A stretch of 64,000 nucleotides of DNA from Polyodon spathula (GCF_017654505.1 NC_054536.1:94590560-94654559); one strand, 5' to 3'; shown: positions 13,140 to 25,268, numbered from the stretch's first letter. Notes: generated from the sequence alone by a model not told the origin. Numbers and translations are program-made.

Positions 13140-13330
13140 TGAGCGCTTTTTTTAATTTTGTTTATTTTTAACATCCCAGCCCCTCTTCGCCATTGTCGTT
13201 CTGTTTCCTTCCGTCTCCTTGTCTTTAGTTTGACCTTTAGTTACCCGACTCTAGTACTGACGTCATCGTCATGGAAACAGCGCTCCGCCTCCCTACGTAA
13301 ACTCATTCACAAACACGACCAGCCAAAAAT
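13140..13330. promoter_or_regulatory. Candidate promoter-like region with CRE
   Basis: This stretch has more C+G and CpG than its surroundings. CTGACGTCATCG at about 13257 contains the palindromic cAMP-response element TGACGTCA. Next to it, GTCATGGAAACAGC resembles half of an RFX X-box, and CTCCGCCTCCC is GC-box-like. No exon or transcription unit could be tied to it. Confidence 0.25.
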
Positions 13331-15738
13331 CTAACACAATTTGCTCTGCAGCAACCCAGTCTGAAGGTTGATTATCCAGTCACATTTCAAAAACCAAAGG
13401 GCCGTTCCCCCCGCATTCATAGGAAGACATGGAAGAGAGGACACTGACCAGTTGAGAGGAGACTGCTTGTAGCGGGACGACTAAGACAAGGATATGGCCA
13501 AACCTTGCATTAGTCTTTAGTTAAAAACATGAAACTTGTCATGAATATCCACGAATATGCCCTAAATATGTTCTGATGTGGAACCGCCACTACAACCCCC
13601 CCCCCCCCGTGACCGAATTAGGAACTTTTATGTTGCTTAGCAGCCCATATGCAATCTTTCTCTAGAATTCTCGACTACCTTCTGCAGAATATTATAGTGC
13701 TGAATACTTTCACATGAAGAGACCTCTGAGGTCTTGAAAGATTGTGCTTAATTAATGTTTCGCTAGGGTTTTTATTTTCACTTTGGCAGTGTTTGATCTA
13801 ATCATATTTAAAGTGAAAGCAGAGACTAATTGTGATATTCAGAGTGGAATATTTCACTATCATTTTTTTTTTTTTTTTTTTTTTTTTTGATGCATAAATG
13901 ATATTATTGTCTTTGTAATGTCATTTCAATACAACTAGTATCGTTATTGCATTACACTGTAGCAATTCAGTAAGATCCGAGATTCTATTTTATTGTTGAT
14001 TACTGCTGGAAATCTAGTCCCTTTTCTGACTAAGAAACTGCATCTTCTCTCTCTGATTTCCTCTTTCCATCTGGCTCTATCTCTACTCTCCATCTCTATG
14101 CTATCCTCCAGTGTCCAATCTGCAAACCAGACCCTTCCTGTATGAAAACATTACATATCTCAATATTTCTATGTATTAAATGGTTACTTCATAGAATCTA
14201 TTTTTTTTTTCAAAATATTTCATTTCTTACCATTTTATATGGCATGGTATTTGTTCTGTATATTTTTTTCTATTGCAGTTCCTGCTTGGATAATTAGTGT
14301 GCCTTTCTAAACTTGTACTATTAAAGGTGATGACATGTGTTACATATCCTATCTTTTGACTGTGTGTAATAAATGAAGCCCACTAACCAGCTTTTGGGAG
14401 TTTTGTTTAGACGCTGCCCTGATTGCAGGAACAGGAATTCCCTTCTGAGGTAGTTATTAAGCCTGGTAAATAATAATCCACGTAGGCAAACCCTTTAAGT
14501 TTCCTCCCTTACCCCCTTTAACATGTTGCAAGCCAACGGGCATCACTTAAAACGGAAACTAATCTGTTACAAATGTATCAATTGCATGATGAAATGTCCT
14601 GCCTATTCCATTTTTCAGTACACACCAAAGATCATGAGAAAGCATCTTCTGATAATCTAAATAATAGATAACAATGCATTTTACCAAGGCCAATGTCTTT
14701 GCTGCTAGGCTGGAGGTTTTGTTTTTTGAGTCAACAGTATAGGCAGTATTTTCTGATCAAATGAAATGTTGTCATTTCTTTACTTATGAAAGGAATACTA
14801 TTTAATCTGTCTTAATAAAGCATAAGCATTAGCCTGTGTAAAATGTGCAGAGAAGTTTTCAGATCGTCAGGAGACACTTTCTCATTATCATTGATTGGTA
14901 CTGAAAAATGTATAATTGATTTGTTTAAGGGCAAACATGTTTTTATCAATGTGTTGTTTTTCTTCTATTAAACTAATAGCTGTGATAAAGTAAAATACTT
15001 ATAGCGCTATCACACCTATGCAATAGATAGCATTAATCTTAAACAGGAGTACTCCACTGTCTCTATTTTTTTCTTAAACTTTGCAGGATAAAACATACTT
15101 CTTCTATAGTACATTTACACAGAAATAAAAAGGGCTCACCAAATTAAAAAGCGATGCCTCTAGGCAGCTTATTTACATATTTTTTAAAGAAAGGTAAAAT
15201 GAAACGAGGACATGGCTCTTTTTTTTGTAATTGTTTTAAACTATTTGTATCATATACAGTAGGCCTACTCAACTATCAATGTAAATATTTTTTTAAAGAA
15301 ATTAAATTGGCACCAGGAGACCTGAAACTATTGTATTTCATTATTGCTAAAAACAACATAACACGTAATCTTAAAGACATAAAACATGTTCTGAAATGTA
15401 TTAATATTTCTACAATATGAATTTCACAAATGTGAAAATAAGTAGTTCATAAATTAGTTTGGATTATACACAAACATACACAGCAAATCCACCAGTGTTA
15501 ATAATGATTAGGCACTGTATTGATGCCAGCCTTTGAGAAACACTCACCTCCATTGCAAACGTGACACATCCTACACCATTACAGCTCAAATTAAAACACT
15601 TAAAAAAGGTAGATCAAGCAAATCACTTTATTATGGACACAATGATGCATAACAAATTAGGCATATAACTGAGCAAAATAAGATCAGGATTTGTACTATT
15701 TTAACAACAGTTTCCACTGATATATAATCATCTTTCGG
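13331..15738. other. No gene seen; homopolymer tracts
   Basis: A C-run lies at about 13597-13610 and a T-run at 13863-13888. The 88-codon frame at 15154-15420 has no recognisable features. No gene was recognised. Confidence 0.4.
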
Positions 15739-15777
15739 TATATATATATATATAATATATATATATAGACTATTATA

Positions 15778-15868
<91 letters not shown>
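15739..15868. repeat. (TA)n microsatellite, interrupted
   Basis: Three TA runs separated by short interruptions, the longest at about 15790-15868. Confidence 0.97.
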
Positions 15869-15873
<5 letters not shown>

Positions 15874-16408
15874 TACAAATAAACATTTTGGACCAAAGCA
15901 ATGACAAGTATGAGGAATGCTCCAAAAGTGACATGTCTTCTCAAAATCTTTTGTCATCTTATGTTTGTACATTAAACTTTTGATCACATTCAGTTTTGAC
16001 TGAATATCCTTCCATTTTTATGGACTTGTGTGAATACAGCCAATATTTAATTACAATTAGAAAAAAAGTCCATCCAGCCTATGGAAAACAAGTGAAGCTG
16101 CAGTTTGGATAGCCCATCTCCACTCAGCCACTCTACAGCCCAGACATAGTAACATCACTGTCATCTATTCAGTTCTTTGAAGGACTGTCCTTGTTATGGT
16201 GACCACATTCCAAAAGGTCAACAGTATGTTTCAATATAACCACCAACATCAATCTGAGCAAAGGTGTTAATGCTTTACATATGCGTTAATTTATTTCAGT
16301 TTAAGGGCAACTTTTAAACTCTGTACTGTCTCAAAGCGTCCCCAGGATTTTACAGCCATGGTCATCCTATCTCAAGTGTCTATTTTAAATAGGGCAATGC
16401 TACAAAAG

Positions 16409-16602
16409 CAGTGGTTCTCAACCCAGATCCTGAGGAACCCCTATCTCTTCTAGTTTTATTCCACTTGAGTGCCAAATTACTTAAGTGAACTAATAATTGG
16501 TGTATTCAATTGCTTTCAGCTCTTAAACAGGTGGAGAGAGTTCAATTAATTAACTCAACTAGTTGAAGTTTAAACCAGAAGACACAGAGGTATATACCAC
16601 TG
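16409..16602. mobile_element. Fold-back hAT-like MITE (CCTGGTCC family, copy 2)
   Basis: The element begins CAGTGGTTCTCAACCC and ends in ACCACTG. Its two halves are imperfect inverted repeats: CTCTTCTAGTTTTATTCC in the left half pairs with the complement of the right half, which reads CTGTGTCTTCTGGTTTAAAC. Possible 8-bp target copies are TACAAAAG on the left and TATAAAGT on the right, matching at 5 of 8 positions. The left half belongs to the family also seen at 6118 and 48440. No coding sequence is present. Confidence 0.45.
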
Positions 16603-16882
16603 TATAAAGTATATCTGCAAATGGTAACTTGACTTGGAGAAGTATTTTATAATGATTTAATAGTGGCCCATGTTTTATTGTAGAATTGAGAAATGACTGT
16701 CCACAGCAGGCTTATAGTGCAAAAAAAAAAAGTGTCGCTTCTGGAGTAGTTCTTATATTATCCAATTTTTAAATGCAGATTTATCACTCTACAGAGTCAA
16801 TTTAAAATAAATCCTGGGCCCATGTTCACTATAGCAGTACAGAAATATTCATCAATACATCCTGCCATTTAATTTTTTTCTG

Positions 16883-19061
16883 TTACAATAAATAACAGTA
16901 TGGCACAACAAAGTCATCAAATCTGTCCATGCCATATGACACTTGCATATCAAATGGCCTGTAATACTTGAGATCTTTGACATGAAATACAAAATAGGTT
17001 TCTGTATTTTTTTTACCAACTCTAAAATCATTAACCTGTTCATCAAAAAAAAGTGGTTTCAAGAACAGTAGTAAGTAAGTAGTAAGTAAGTAGTAAGTTT
17101 TAGAAATTATTTGGTAAAATACTGGCATCTCAAAGCTTACTTTACCACAAACTAGTAAATCCTAGCGATATTCAGTTCCATAGCACTTCACCCAGTTAAC
17201 TGTAAATACATCTGTATGAATGCCAACATTCAATTTCTGGGCAATGACGGCACACCCTTTCACTTCACGTAAAAGTTTTGTCTTACCTTTGCCAAATTCA
17301 AATCTGTGGAACTTATAAGTTTCCCACTGGTATGCAATATGAGCCTGATGCATCTTAACATGTTTTTATAATGTTTTTACAATTCTTAATTTGTTCTTCA
17401 CCACATGTGCATTAATGGTCCAATTTTTCTAATGCATTTTGGGTAATGAATGATGAAATTATGTTTTGGCAACAAATTTCTAACAGGAAACAACACTGTA
17501 AACAATCTATGATGTTCTGCAATCAGGTGCTTCAAAGAAACCTTAATACCTCCTGTTAAGATCGGACAGAACATAATATTTACAATTTGTATCAACAACA
17601 GTAGCAGTTGCCAGTATTTATCATTTCTTTCTACAAGATCGCCAAAAATAAGAGGAGCATTGCGCAGTAAACACCAAGATTGAATAGCATTTGTGCCTAA
17701 ATCATTACATCTGTCATCTAATTTAACTCCCGATGGATAATTTGTTTCTTTCCAAGTAGCCATAATTGTAACTTTGAATTCTGTCATGCTGTTTTTGAGG
17801 AGAAACAAAGTTTTCCAGGCGATACTTAAATACCAATTTTAGCTCATATTGTGCAACGCCTTCAAGAATATTATGCATTATATCTGCTGCAAAGTTTTCA
17901 CTTTTATGGAAATACTGCAAGGAGTTTAACAAGCAAGTTTGTTTCACACCAAATGCAAATGTCAATGTTGGATTTTCCAGCACCTGTTTACAGTGGTCTA
18001 GATGTAAGTCTTTAGTTCGCAAAACTACACCTGGAACATCTTCATAGAACACAGTTTGAAACTTTTCCCTCTCAGTGAGACAGAACCTACAACAGTATTT
18101 TGCACTAAAAGAATCTACAAAACCAAATAAACCATGAAGCGCAAGATTGTCTCCAGTCACCTATACAACTGTTCCATGAATTAAGGCATCAAAATAGGGA
18201 ACCTTAATTCCATCAGTTTCTAGCATTTTAAAGTAATTTCTATACTGTCTCTAGTATAGAATTAAACCCATATGTTTTAATGTGTGAAAAAGTGCAACCA
18301 AATGAATATTCATTTGAACTGAATTAAATTTTGGAGGCACATTTCTCAAACTAAATTAATGCAGCACAATTTGTGTATCCCTTGTTTAGCTCCTAGTGGA
18401 TTTGCAGTTTCAAAATCATGATAATAAAGTTGAATTTGTAATGCATATGTTTTCCCTGGGAAAAAAAGAACATGACTCCTGCAGTAAGATCGATCATTCA
18501 AATCATAATGAAAACCTTCTCTGAGTTTGTAACGTGACTGAATTGTATTTTTTGAGAATTGGAACACACATATTTGTCTGTAACTAGAATCTGGTCATAG
18601 GTTCCAGTGGTTTTGTTATGTCGGTCATCAAATCTTACTCCAAGTATTTTTTCCCCTGGCTCTACAGTTCCCCACTTTTGAGTGAAATAATTGGTCTGTT
18701 TAGTTTCAGAATTTAAAAAAGTGTCAGGGTTTTCAGTTTGGTCAAAGCAATCTTCTTGTTGCAGTTGCGCAACAACAGATGTACACATATCCACTGTCTT
18801 CCGATTAGAAACAGAAAATTCACTTGTCAAGTTTGTACTGGACTCTTTTTCAAAGTTGATTACTGAACAATGACTGTCATGAACAAAGTTTTTATAAAAA
18901 CTATTTACAAACTTTTCTTCATGTGCACTTTTCAAATGTTTTCTAAACCCTGAATATGTACCAAATGCATATGAACACCCAACTCTGCCCAAATTTAAGA
19001 CAAAGTATTTTACCAGGGTATAGGCCATGGTTTAACCTGTCTGACAAGTGTATTGCAATCC
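16883..19061 (-). pseudogene. C2H2-containing transposase-like gene relic (ORF B of a two-ORF element)
   Basis: Reading the minus strand, a splice-acceptor-like TTTGTACTTTATTACAG lies just before 19061. It is followed by AAACCATGGCC, a good start context, at 19028. Near the start, GCSYAFGTYSGFRKHL followed by H resembles a C2H2 finger, although the first Cys is missing. Further on come DFETANPLGAK (near 18400), GDNLALHGLFGF with SFSAKY-CRFC (18155-18080), and ADIMHNILEGVAQYELKL (about 17890). The C-terminal part has AEHHRLF and HYPKCIRKIGP (about 17500-17420), then a segment ending near 16883. The reading uses at least four frame changes plus in-frame stops, for example TAG at 17160. I recall similar uncharacterised proteins repeated in fish genomes. 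A CACTA-like DDE transposase is possible but unproven. The retained Asp residues (DFE, GDN, ADIMH) are candidates only. Confidence 0.6.
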
Positions 19062-19124
19062 CTGTAATAAAGTACAAACAAAACAAAGCAACATGCTTCT
19101 TAGAATTTATCTTTGCAGTATTTC

Positions 19125-19454
19125 CTCACTCAGCAAGTTTTTGTTCACAGTTTAATAGTGTAGCTCTTAGTTCTCTCACTCAAGGGTTTTCTTTAATGTT
19201 GCCTACATCAATGTTGTCTGAATGAATGTGTACATGCTTGACAGAGATTCACAGTAAGACAAACTGAACACAAAGTGTACCTTAAACCGTTCATCAAATG
19301 CTCCCAGGGAGCTTTCAGCCTTACACGGTATTGCTCGTTTGTCCAGAATAATGAAATATTGGTGGATACAGATTTTCTTTGTACCAACAGCCAGCAGATA
19401 AGGTTGGTAACTTCTGTCAATGTTTTGAAAGTGCTCTTCCAAACTAGTTCCTGC
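19125..19454 (-). pseudogene. C-terminal exon of the partner ORF (ORF A) of the same element
   Basis: A strong acceptor (TTTCTTTATTTTGTAG) precedes 19454 on the minus strand. The exon then reads AGTSLEEHFQN, YQPYLLAVGTKK, IHQYFIILDKRAIPCKA, SSLGAFDERFK, and SMYTFIQTT. After a small frame slip it continues NIDVGNIKENP, one stop, then VRELRATLLNCEQKLAE to a TGA at 19125. This motif series matches, from memory, the C-terminus of an uncharacterised protein family common in fish. It ends only about 60 bp upstream of the acceptor for ORF B, so the two look like consecutive parts of one element. Earlier exons were not found. The function is unknown. Confidence 0.55.
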
Positions 19455-20330
19455 CTACAAAATAAAGAAAAACATTTTATCATACACATAATTAACTCAG
19501 TGTTTTCATCTTATGTGTTGCACATTCTGTTCATCTGCCAGGATAAATGTAAAATAAATAACAATCTGGTAATGGCTCCATGAAATAAGATTTTACTAAT
19601 CAAAAGCAGGCAGCCTTATTTATAGTACAGCACTATTAAACAATGCTTTTTTTTGTAAAGTCATCCATAACCCGTCAGTGTCCAGTGCTAGACTTAATTT
19701 TCATTAATCACATAATTTAAAGAGCATTATCAGAATAAAATGAGCAAAACTGATCAGCTTTGCCAAAGAGATATGTAGCATAACAAGTGCAATGCAACAC
19801 AAAGCAAAAAAAAACCCAAAAAACAGACAAACACACCAGTAACTGGTAGCTTGGCCTTGTGCATCATGTTGGGCTTGATGTGGGGTGTAGAAGGGTGATG
19901 TTTATATCATTAGTGCAAGGGTATTGTGGGAAAATTGGGCAATTACACTTTAGCTACTCCATTTAATGTAGCACGGCTCTGTACTGTTCTAATAATTAGT
20001 ACCTTTAAGGGCAATTCATAGTACATTATCTGGTATACATCAAGCTTGCTTCCCAAGCTCTGCTGTTTTTATTTTCTGTTTAGTGTACTGACGTTAGAAT
20101 GAATAACCATTGACAAATGCAGATTTTAAATACCTAAAACATTTATGCCTTTACCAATTAAATAAAGCTTTAAAAATACAACCCTTGCTTCATATTCAAG
20201 CTCTATTCCTGTATTTTACCTGTGAACCTCAGTCATTTCTGCAGTTATGATGTTGATGACTGACTAGTGTCCGGGTGCTGTCAGACAGATTCTTGTTTTT
20301 TGAATATTCATATATTATTCGTCACCTCCT
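19455..20330. other. No gene seen
   Basis: Upstream exons of the two-ORF element might be expected here, but none was recognised. No terminal inverted repeat for that element was found either. Confidence 0.4.
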
Positions 20331-21574
20331 GGGCCTGTTGCACAAACGTGGTTTAAAAAAGCCAGGTTTAGTTTAAGTTATCTGGTTTGAGTAAACAGGA
20401 CATAATTTAGCAGGCTAAATCTGTTGAGAGAACGTAGACTGAGTTTAAATGAATCTAGATAACTGAAGCCAGGTTAATGTTTCTGTGCCCGTGGAACCAC
20501 CTGTTTGAATGTGTTGTTTTAGTAATCTTTATTAGATTAGTAGTCGTCTGAAAAAATAGACCAGAACGAAGGGTGACTCTTTTTTTACTGCTTCTGAGCA
20601 ACAAAGCCTGTTAATGCGTACGTATACAATCGTATGCTGAGTACACAAGCACAAATCCCCTGACTATTATTTATTTTATAAATTATTGAGATTTATATCC
20701 CGCTGTATTTTTAGTAATAGAAAATTATGAATGGTCATAATTTATAGAAATAATATCCTAAAGAATAAACAGACTTACTATTTTTATTTCAATCCACCGT
20801 TAGGAAACCCTATGATTTTAAAATGTTTAAAAGTAATGAAACTGAAGAATTAATTAATATATCTGTATATATAATATATATATTATATATATAATATATA
20901 CAGATTATAGTCTATATCTATTATCTATAAAATGCCTTATTTACATGGATAAAAACATTAAATATATTATAATAATTACCTGCAATAGCATAAAACGCCT
21001 CCTTGTTCCGCTTCACTGGACCATGTCCAGGAAATGTCACCACGACTGGCAGCAGCTTCTTCAGTGCAAGGTGCACTTTCCTTATAGCTCTGTATATCGT
21101 TGCTTTATTAAGATTTTCGGCATCGCCGACTGTATACAAAAATGTTCCACAGGCCATAAATCTTACCCATATGCAGAGCACCTGTATATGGGTAAGGTTA
21201 GTTGTTCAAGGGAGGGTTTTATACGAGATCTGACAGATAAAGGATACTATCCAGAGAAGCGGTATCGCTCGTACAGGGTGGAATCTGGATTATTAATCAG
21301 ATCCTGGCGATTGCTGAACACCCTCTCCCCACGAAAAGTCCTTCTTATAATTGTAGCACCAACATCTATCACTCTCGGTATAAAAGATGACCCAGCTTAT
21401 TTATGCATTTATTTATTACAGTTTTAAAAGTCAGGATTAAGCGTGATATGTTACCATGGTTTTAAACCTGAATTGTTATTATCTTGTTTTGTGCAACAGA
21501 CTAAGCCTGACTTTCACAATTAAACCTGGACGTTATCAGGTTAACTCTTTAAAGCACTTTTGTGCAATAGGCCC
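20331..21574 (-). mobile_element. Harbinger (PIF) DNA transposon, internally deleted
   Basis: Terminal inverted repeats are clear. The left end reads GGGCCTGTTGCACAAACGTG. The reversed right end reads GGGCCTATTGCACAAAAGTG, and both continue into a TTTAAA stretch. Between them lies one exon of a HARBI1-like transposase and about 600 bp without recognisable coding sequence. At 1.24 kb the element is too short for a complete autonomous copy. The 3-bp TWA target duplication expected of the superfamily is not evident. Confidence 0.75.
20980..21370 (-). pseudogene. HARBI1-like transposase first-exon relic
   Basis: This is the N-terminal part of a Harbinger transposase, a DDE-type nuclease. The minus strand reads ATIIRRTFRGERVFSNRQD and YERYRFSG, then a stop near 21240, then more sequence to a frame change near 21180. 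It continues ACGTFLYTVGDAENLNKATI and AIRKVHLALK, then NKEAFYAIAG. It ends exactly at a splice donor, CAG followed by GTAATT at 20979. The next exon, which would hold the catalytic domain starting with GCIDGTH-type sequence, is absent. No activity is expected. The family call is firm because motif order and the exon boundary both match HARBI1-type genes. Confidence 0.75.
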
Positions 21575-21790
21575 CTGTTTTTTTCCTCGAGAATCTGCCT
21601 AACAATCTGCAAATAAAGTAAAATTTAAAATTTAAAGACACCTCTATGCTGCTTTGTTAAAATAGACATCCAGCTAAGTGTGCAATTTAAACTAGATATT
21701 TATAAATCACTTTTTATTTGCCACATTTACTTGGAATGTACACTTTCATACTTGGCTTGATATATTAATTGTATCTATCTGAATGTTTTT

Positions 21791-22075
21791 GACAGTAGTT
21801 GGCTTTGTGCTGAACTGTGTGCTGTGTACAACTCAGATCAGCTGGAAGGGAGAGGTGTGTTTGATCTGTATAAAACGACGCATAGACTGGATTTACAAGC
21901 TTGCCTTTCTGAGGTCAACAAGTTGGCAGCATTAATTTTAACTATTCCCTACTCTACAGCCACAGTGGAAAGATCTTTTTCAACTTTAAAGCAAATAAAG
22001 ACATTCACACGCAACACCCAGTCCTAGGAATCTGCACAGCCTACCAGATTTGTACAGTTTAATAAAATAAAGTTT
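21791..22075 (+). pseudogene. hAT transposase C-terminal dimerisation domain relic
   Basis: The frame reads DLYKTTHRLDLQ and then LAALILTIPYSTATVERSFS followed by TLKQIKTFTRN. The last two are the signature of the hAT C-terminal dimerisation region, in which ATVERSFS is strongly conserved. A stop at 22026 follows, and the reading continues weakly to an A-rich end near 22080. The catalytic domain upstream is missing, and no hAT terminal repeats were found close by. The fragment is about 80 residues, against several hundred for a complete transposase. Confidence 0.75.
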
Positions 22076-22089
22076 CTGAAAAAAGAGAG

Positions 22090-22957
22090 CTGTAACAAAT
22101 GAGGCATTTAGTTACTAGGGTAACTGCCCCAAGAGTCTGGGTTCTGGGCTAAGGGTTGGAGACTAATTAGAGAGGCTGCTGCACGAGAAAAAAAAAAAAA
22201 GATATTAAAAGGGGTATGGAACGAATGCAGAGGAGGAGAGTCAAGAGGGAAATGGAGTGCAGAAAGAAGGCAGCGGACACGAACATAGTAAATAAAGAGT
22301 GACAGAAATAAACAAATGAAGGACAGTTCAAAGAAACAGAGATATGAGCCATGTATGTAGAGCACATACCGAAAAGGTTACCAGAGTGGATGAAAGCGAT
22401 TGGCCAGCAGAAGAAACCAGGAGACAAGGAAGCAGAGCTGGGGGAGAAGAGACATGAAGACCGTGCTACGCATCCAGCGCAGAGTTACAGTATACAGGGA
22501 GTATACTTGTTTAATAGATTTGAGATGGAGCTCAAAGTGGTGGAAGCTTGTTAACTATAAAGCAGAGAATCATAATGATGTGGCAGTGTGATGAAGTACT
22601 ATAATAGTCCGGTGAACAATATTATTCCTAGACTGAATGGAAGGTGTGTGTATTGTTGTGGGAAGCACGTGTTCTCCCCAATAATACTAACTGCCATGCT
22701 TGCACGCCTTTTATTTTGCTTTCCAGCTCCTCGACAGTGCTGCCCAGAAACAAGAGGGGATATGCGTGTCCAAAAGACGGATTGAGCCAGAAAGAAGGAG
22801 GACTATTAGCGCTGCACCCCGACGCCGGGTCGGGGACCCTAAGTCAAGTACTCATAGCCAAGAAAATTAGCATATTGTACAAATGGGCTCCGATTCATGC
22901 TAGGGGTTCGTTTATAGCAAGATTTCCAGACTTTGTGGGCGTTCAACAAGTGGGACT
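22090..22957. other. No gene seen
   Basis: An A-run lies near 22186-22200. GC content rises after about 22640, and GCACCCCGACGCCGGGTCGG at 22813 is rich in CpG. The open frames here lack motifs. No gene was recognised. Confidence 0.35.
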
Positions 22958-23097
22958 GTTGTTTCTGTTATTGTCTCTGATGTGGTTACTGTCTCTGCTA
23001 TAGTTATTGTCTCTGCTAATGGTTATTGCCTCTGCTATAGTTACTGTCTCTGATAATGGTTATTGTCTTTGCTAAAGTTATTGTCTTTGACATTGTC
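22958..23097. repeat. Degenerate minisatellite, 16-17 bp unit
   Basis: About eight units resembling GTTATTGTCTCTGCTAT. They lie directly at the 3' side of the L2-clade LINE relic and could be its expanded tail. Confidence 0.7.
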
Positions 23098-24153
23098 TCC
23101 TACTAGAAGGAGTTCAGATTTGCTAGTGTTCAGTTGAAGAAAATTGGCAGACATCCAGGCCCCGGTGTCTTGAATGCAAGCCGAGAGCCAGACCATGGCA
23201 GAGGGGCTTCCAGGGTCGAGTTTTAAGTAGTGCTGGGTGTCGTCAGCATAGGAGTGAAACATGAGGCTGTGTTGGGGGATGAGGTGACCAAAGGGAAGCA
23301 TGTAGATATTGAAGAGAAGGGGTCCAAGAACAAATCCTTGTTGGACACCACAAGTGACTGGGTTTGCGACACTACTGCATCCAGCATAGTAAACAGATTG
23401 CATGCGTCCGGATAGGTAAGAGGATATTCAGGAGAAACAAGTTCCAGAGATTCCAGCATACTTCTGAAGACGGTCAATCTATGGTGCAGTTTCAGTACTG
23501 TGATGCGGCCGGAAACCAGATTGTAGAGATTCAAGCACATTGTTTACCATGAGGTGTTTCATCAGCTGACTGGCTACAGCCCTTTTGAGCGTTTTTGAGA
23601 GATATGTAAAATTGAAGATGGGACAGAAATTAGATAAGTCAGCCGGGTCAAGGGAGGGTTTTTTGAGTACTGGCGTAACTCTGGCAAGCTTGAGGGCCAA
23701 TCCAAGGACAGGTTGAGAGTGTGCGTAATGGAGGGAGCAAGATCAGAAGCAAAGAGACAGACAAGGTTAGTCGTCCAGGGGGCGTGTGGCAGTAGTTGAT
23801 TTCAACAGTAAGCCGGAAATATCAGCAATGGAGAGAGAGGAAAAGGAGAGGGCAGGAGGAGCAACCGGAGGAGTGTCAAGGTGGTCAAATAGTAGACTGG
23901 GTTTGTGGTGGGAGAGCGTAGAATAGATGTTGTCAATTTTGTTCTGAAAGAAAAAATCATGAGAGGTAATAGAGGAGGATGGATGGGAGTTGGATCTGTT
24001 GGTGGCTGGATTTAGGATTTGGTCAATGGTCTTAAAGAGAACATTGGGTTTACCGTGTCCCATAGTTGATTTCAGACAAGCATTTCGCCCTGGCCGTGGC
24101 AAGCACACGCCTGTAGCTCGCAAGATGGTTGGTTCAGATCTCTCTGTAAACAA
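23041..24153 (-). pseudogene. L2-clade LINE reverse transcriptase relic with palm deletion
   Basis: The minus strand carries the linker between endonuclease and RT (LLFDHLDTPPVAPPALSFSS near 23880). Next come the RT fingers (ARVTPVLKKPSLDP, then ESLQSGFRPHHSTETA), and then GVQQGFVLGPLLFNIYMLP and YADDTQHYL (about 23250-23330). The YADD catalytic motif is intact. The segment that should carry the other catalytic Asp (the FDTVDH-type motif A) is missing: about 70 residues are deleted between STETA and YLSGRMQSV. Stops also interrupt the reading. The endonuclease domain is absent, so the copy is 5'-truncated. The clade is inferred from the VLGPLLF-IYMLPLG pattern. Confidence 0.75.
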
Positions 24154-25268
24154 TTAGTCCAGATGACCTCCACTTGTGCTCGAGCTTTCTCGAGTTTTAT
24201 CATCATAAAGTTAATTGCACACTTACCGTGGTGGCAGTGTGGCAGAGTGGCAGTGGGGCAGTCACCTGTGGGGTTTTAAGGGCTATTTTTAGGATTGTGA
24301 TTTATTACGACAGTTATTAAATATTGTGTTGTTGTTGAAGTTTTTGATGTAGTAAGTTTATCCCCACACTGAGCACGACAGCTGGATGGGACTGAACAGT
24401 GCATAGGCTTCTGTGACAGAGCGAATGAATCCGAATCAACAATCTCCCTCTTGACACTGTACAACAGAAACTGCGTGCCCCATACTGAATGGTTGGGCAG
24501 TTCATTCCGGGGGCAGTCGGAAGCTGGCCATTCAGGAAGGGGGTGGCATCACGGTACCAGGAGTCATTGCCCTAGTACGGTGAGCAAAGTTTCATTCATG
24601 AATTGGAGGAGACATGATTGAACGAGCTATCGGAGGGGGCAGGGCCGAGGGTACTTCAGGAGGACGTGACGCCAGGATCGGTTCCTTTGTTGTGGTTGAT
24701 GGGAGGAAACGAGGACTATTCGAAATGTGAGTTAAGTGTTTGTTTTGGTTTCAAACGTGTGTATTTTGTCTTCACCAGACTGATTAAGAACGGATCTGGG
24801 AGCTACAGCTTTGGGTCAGCGATTCACCCGGACTCCACCGCACCTGCACTTAACCAGCATCACTGTTCCAGCACGACACCTGCACTAAGAGCACGCACTG
24901 TCTGGAGACGTGTCTGTGTTTTTGTAATGATTATTTCAGGACTGCAACCCCTTGTTTTGGCGCTGGCAATACCCATATTTGGGTAGAGCTAGCTTTATTA
25001 TTTAAAACCGGTCAAGGAGACTAACAAAGAAATTAAAAAGAACTTGAACCATGAACTCTGTGTCTGTCCTTGTCTGCATCACCCTTTCACTATGCACTGC
25101 AACCCACATGTTCACAGCTTCCTGCCCCCGTGATTGGGGTATAGCAGGTCAAACAGTGTTGAACTCCAATTATAGCAAGATGCTGTTATTATCAGTCAAG
25201 CAATTAGTTCCAACATTTTTATGGTGTTTGTATATAAAGATTTGTGTTATAAAAAGTGTTACCAAATA
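24154..25268. other. No gene seen; GC-richer, possibly retroelement UTR or LTR
   Basis: The stretch has more CpG than its neighbours. It contains CAGTGTGGCAGAGTGGCAGT near 24232 and a GGGGCAGGGCCGAGGG block near 24634. The 72-codon frame at 25051 starts with a hydrophobic run but lacks support as a gene. No LTR boundaries could be fixed. Confidence 0.3.

Noticed and set aside
17040..17100. AGTAAGT repeats as a splice-donor cluster
   Set aside because: A short tandem repeat inside the transposase relic on the opposite strand; more likely slippage.
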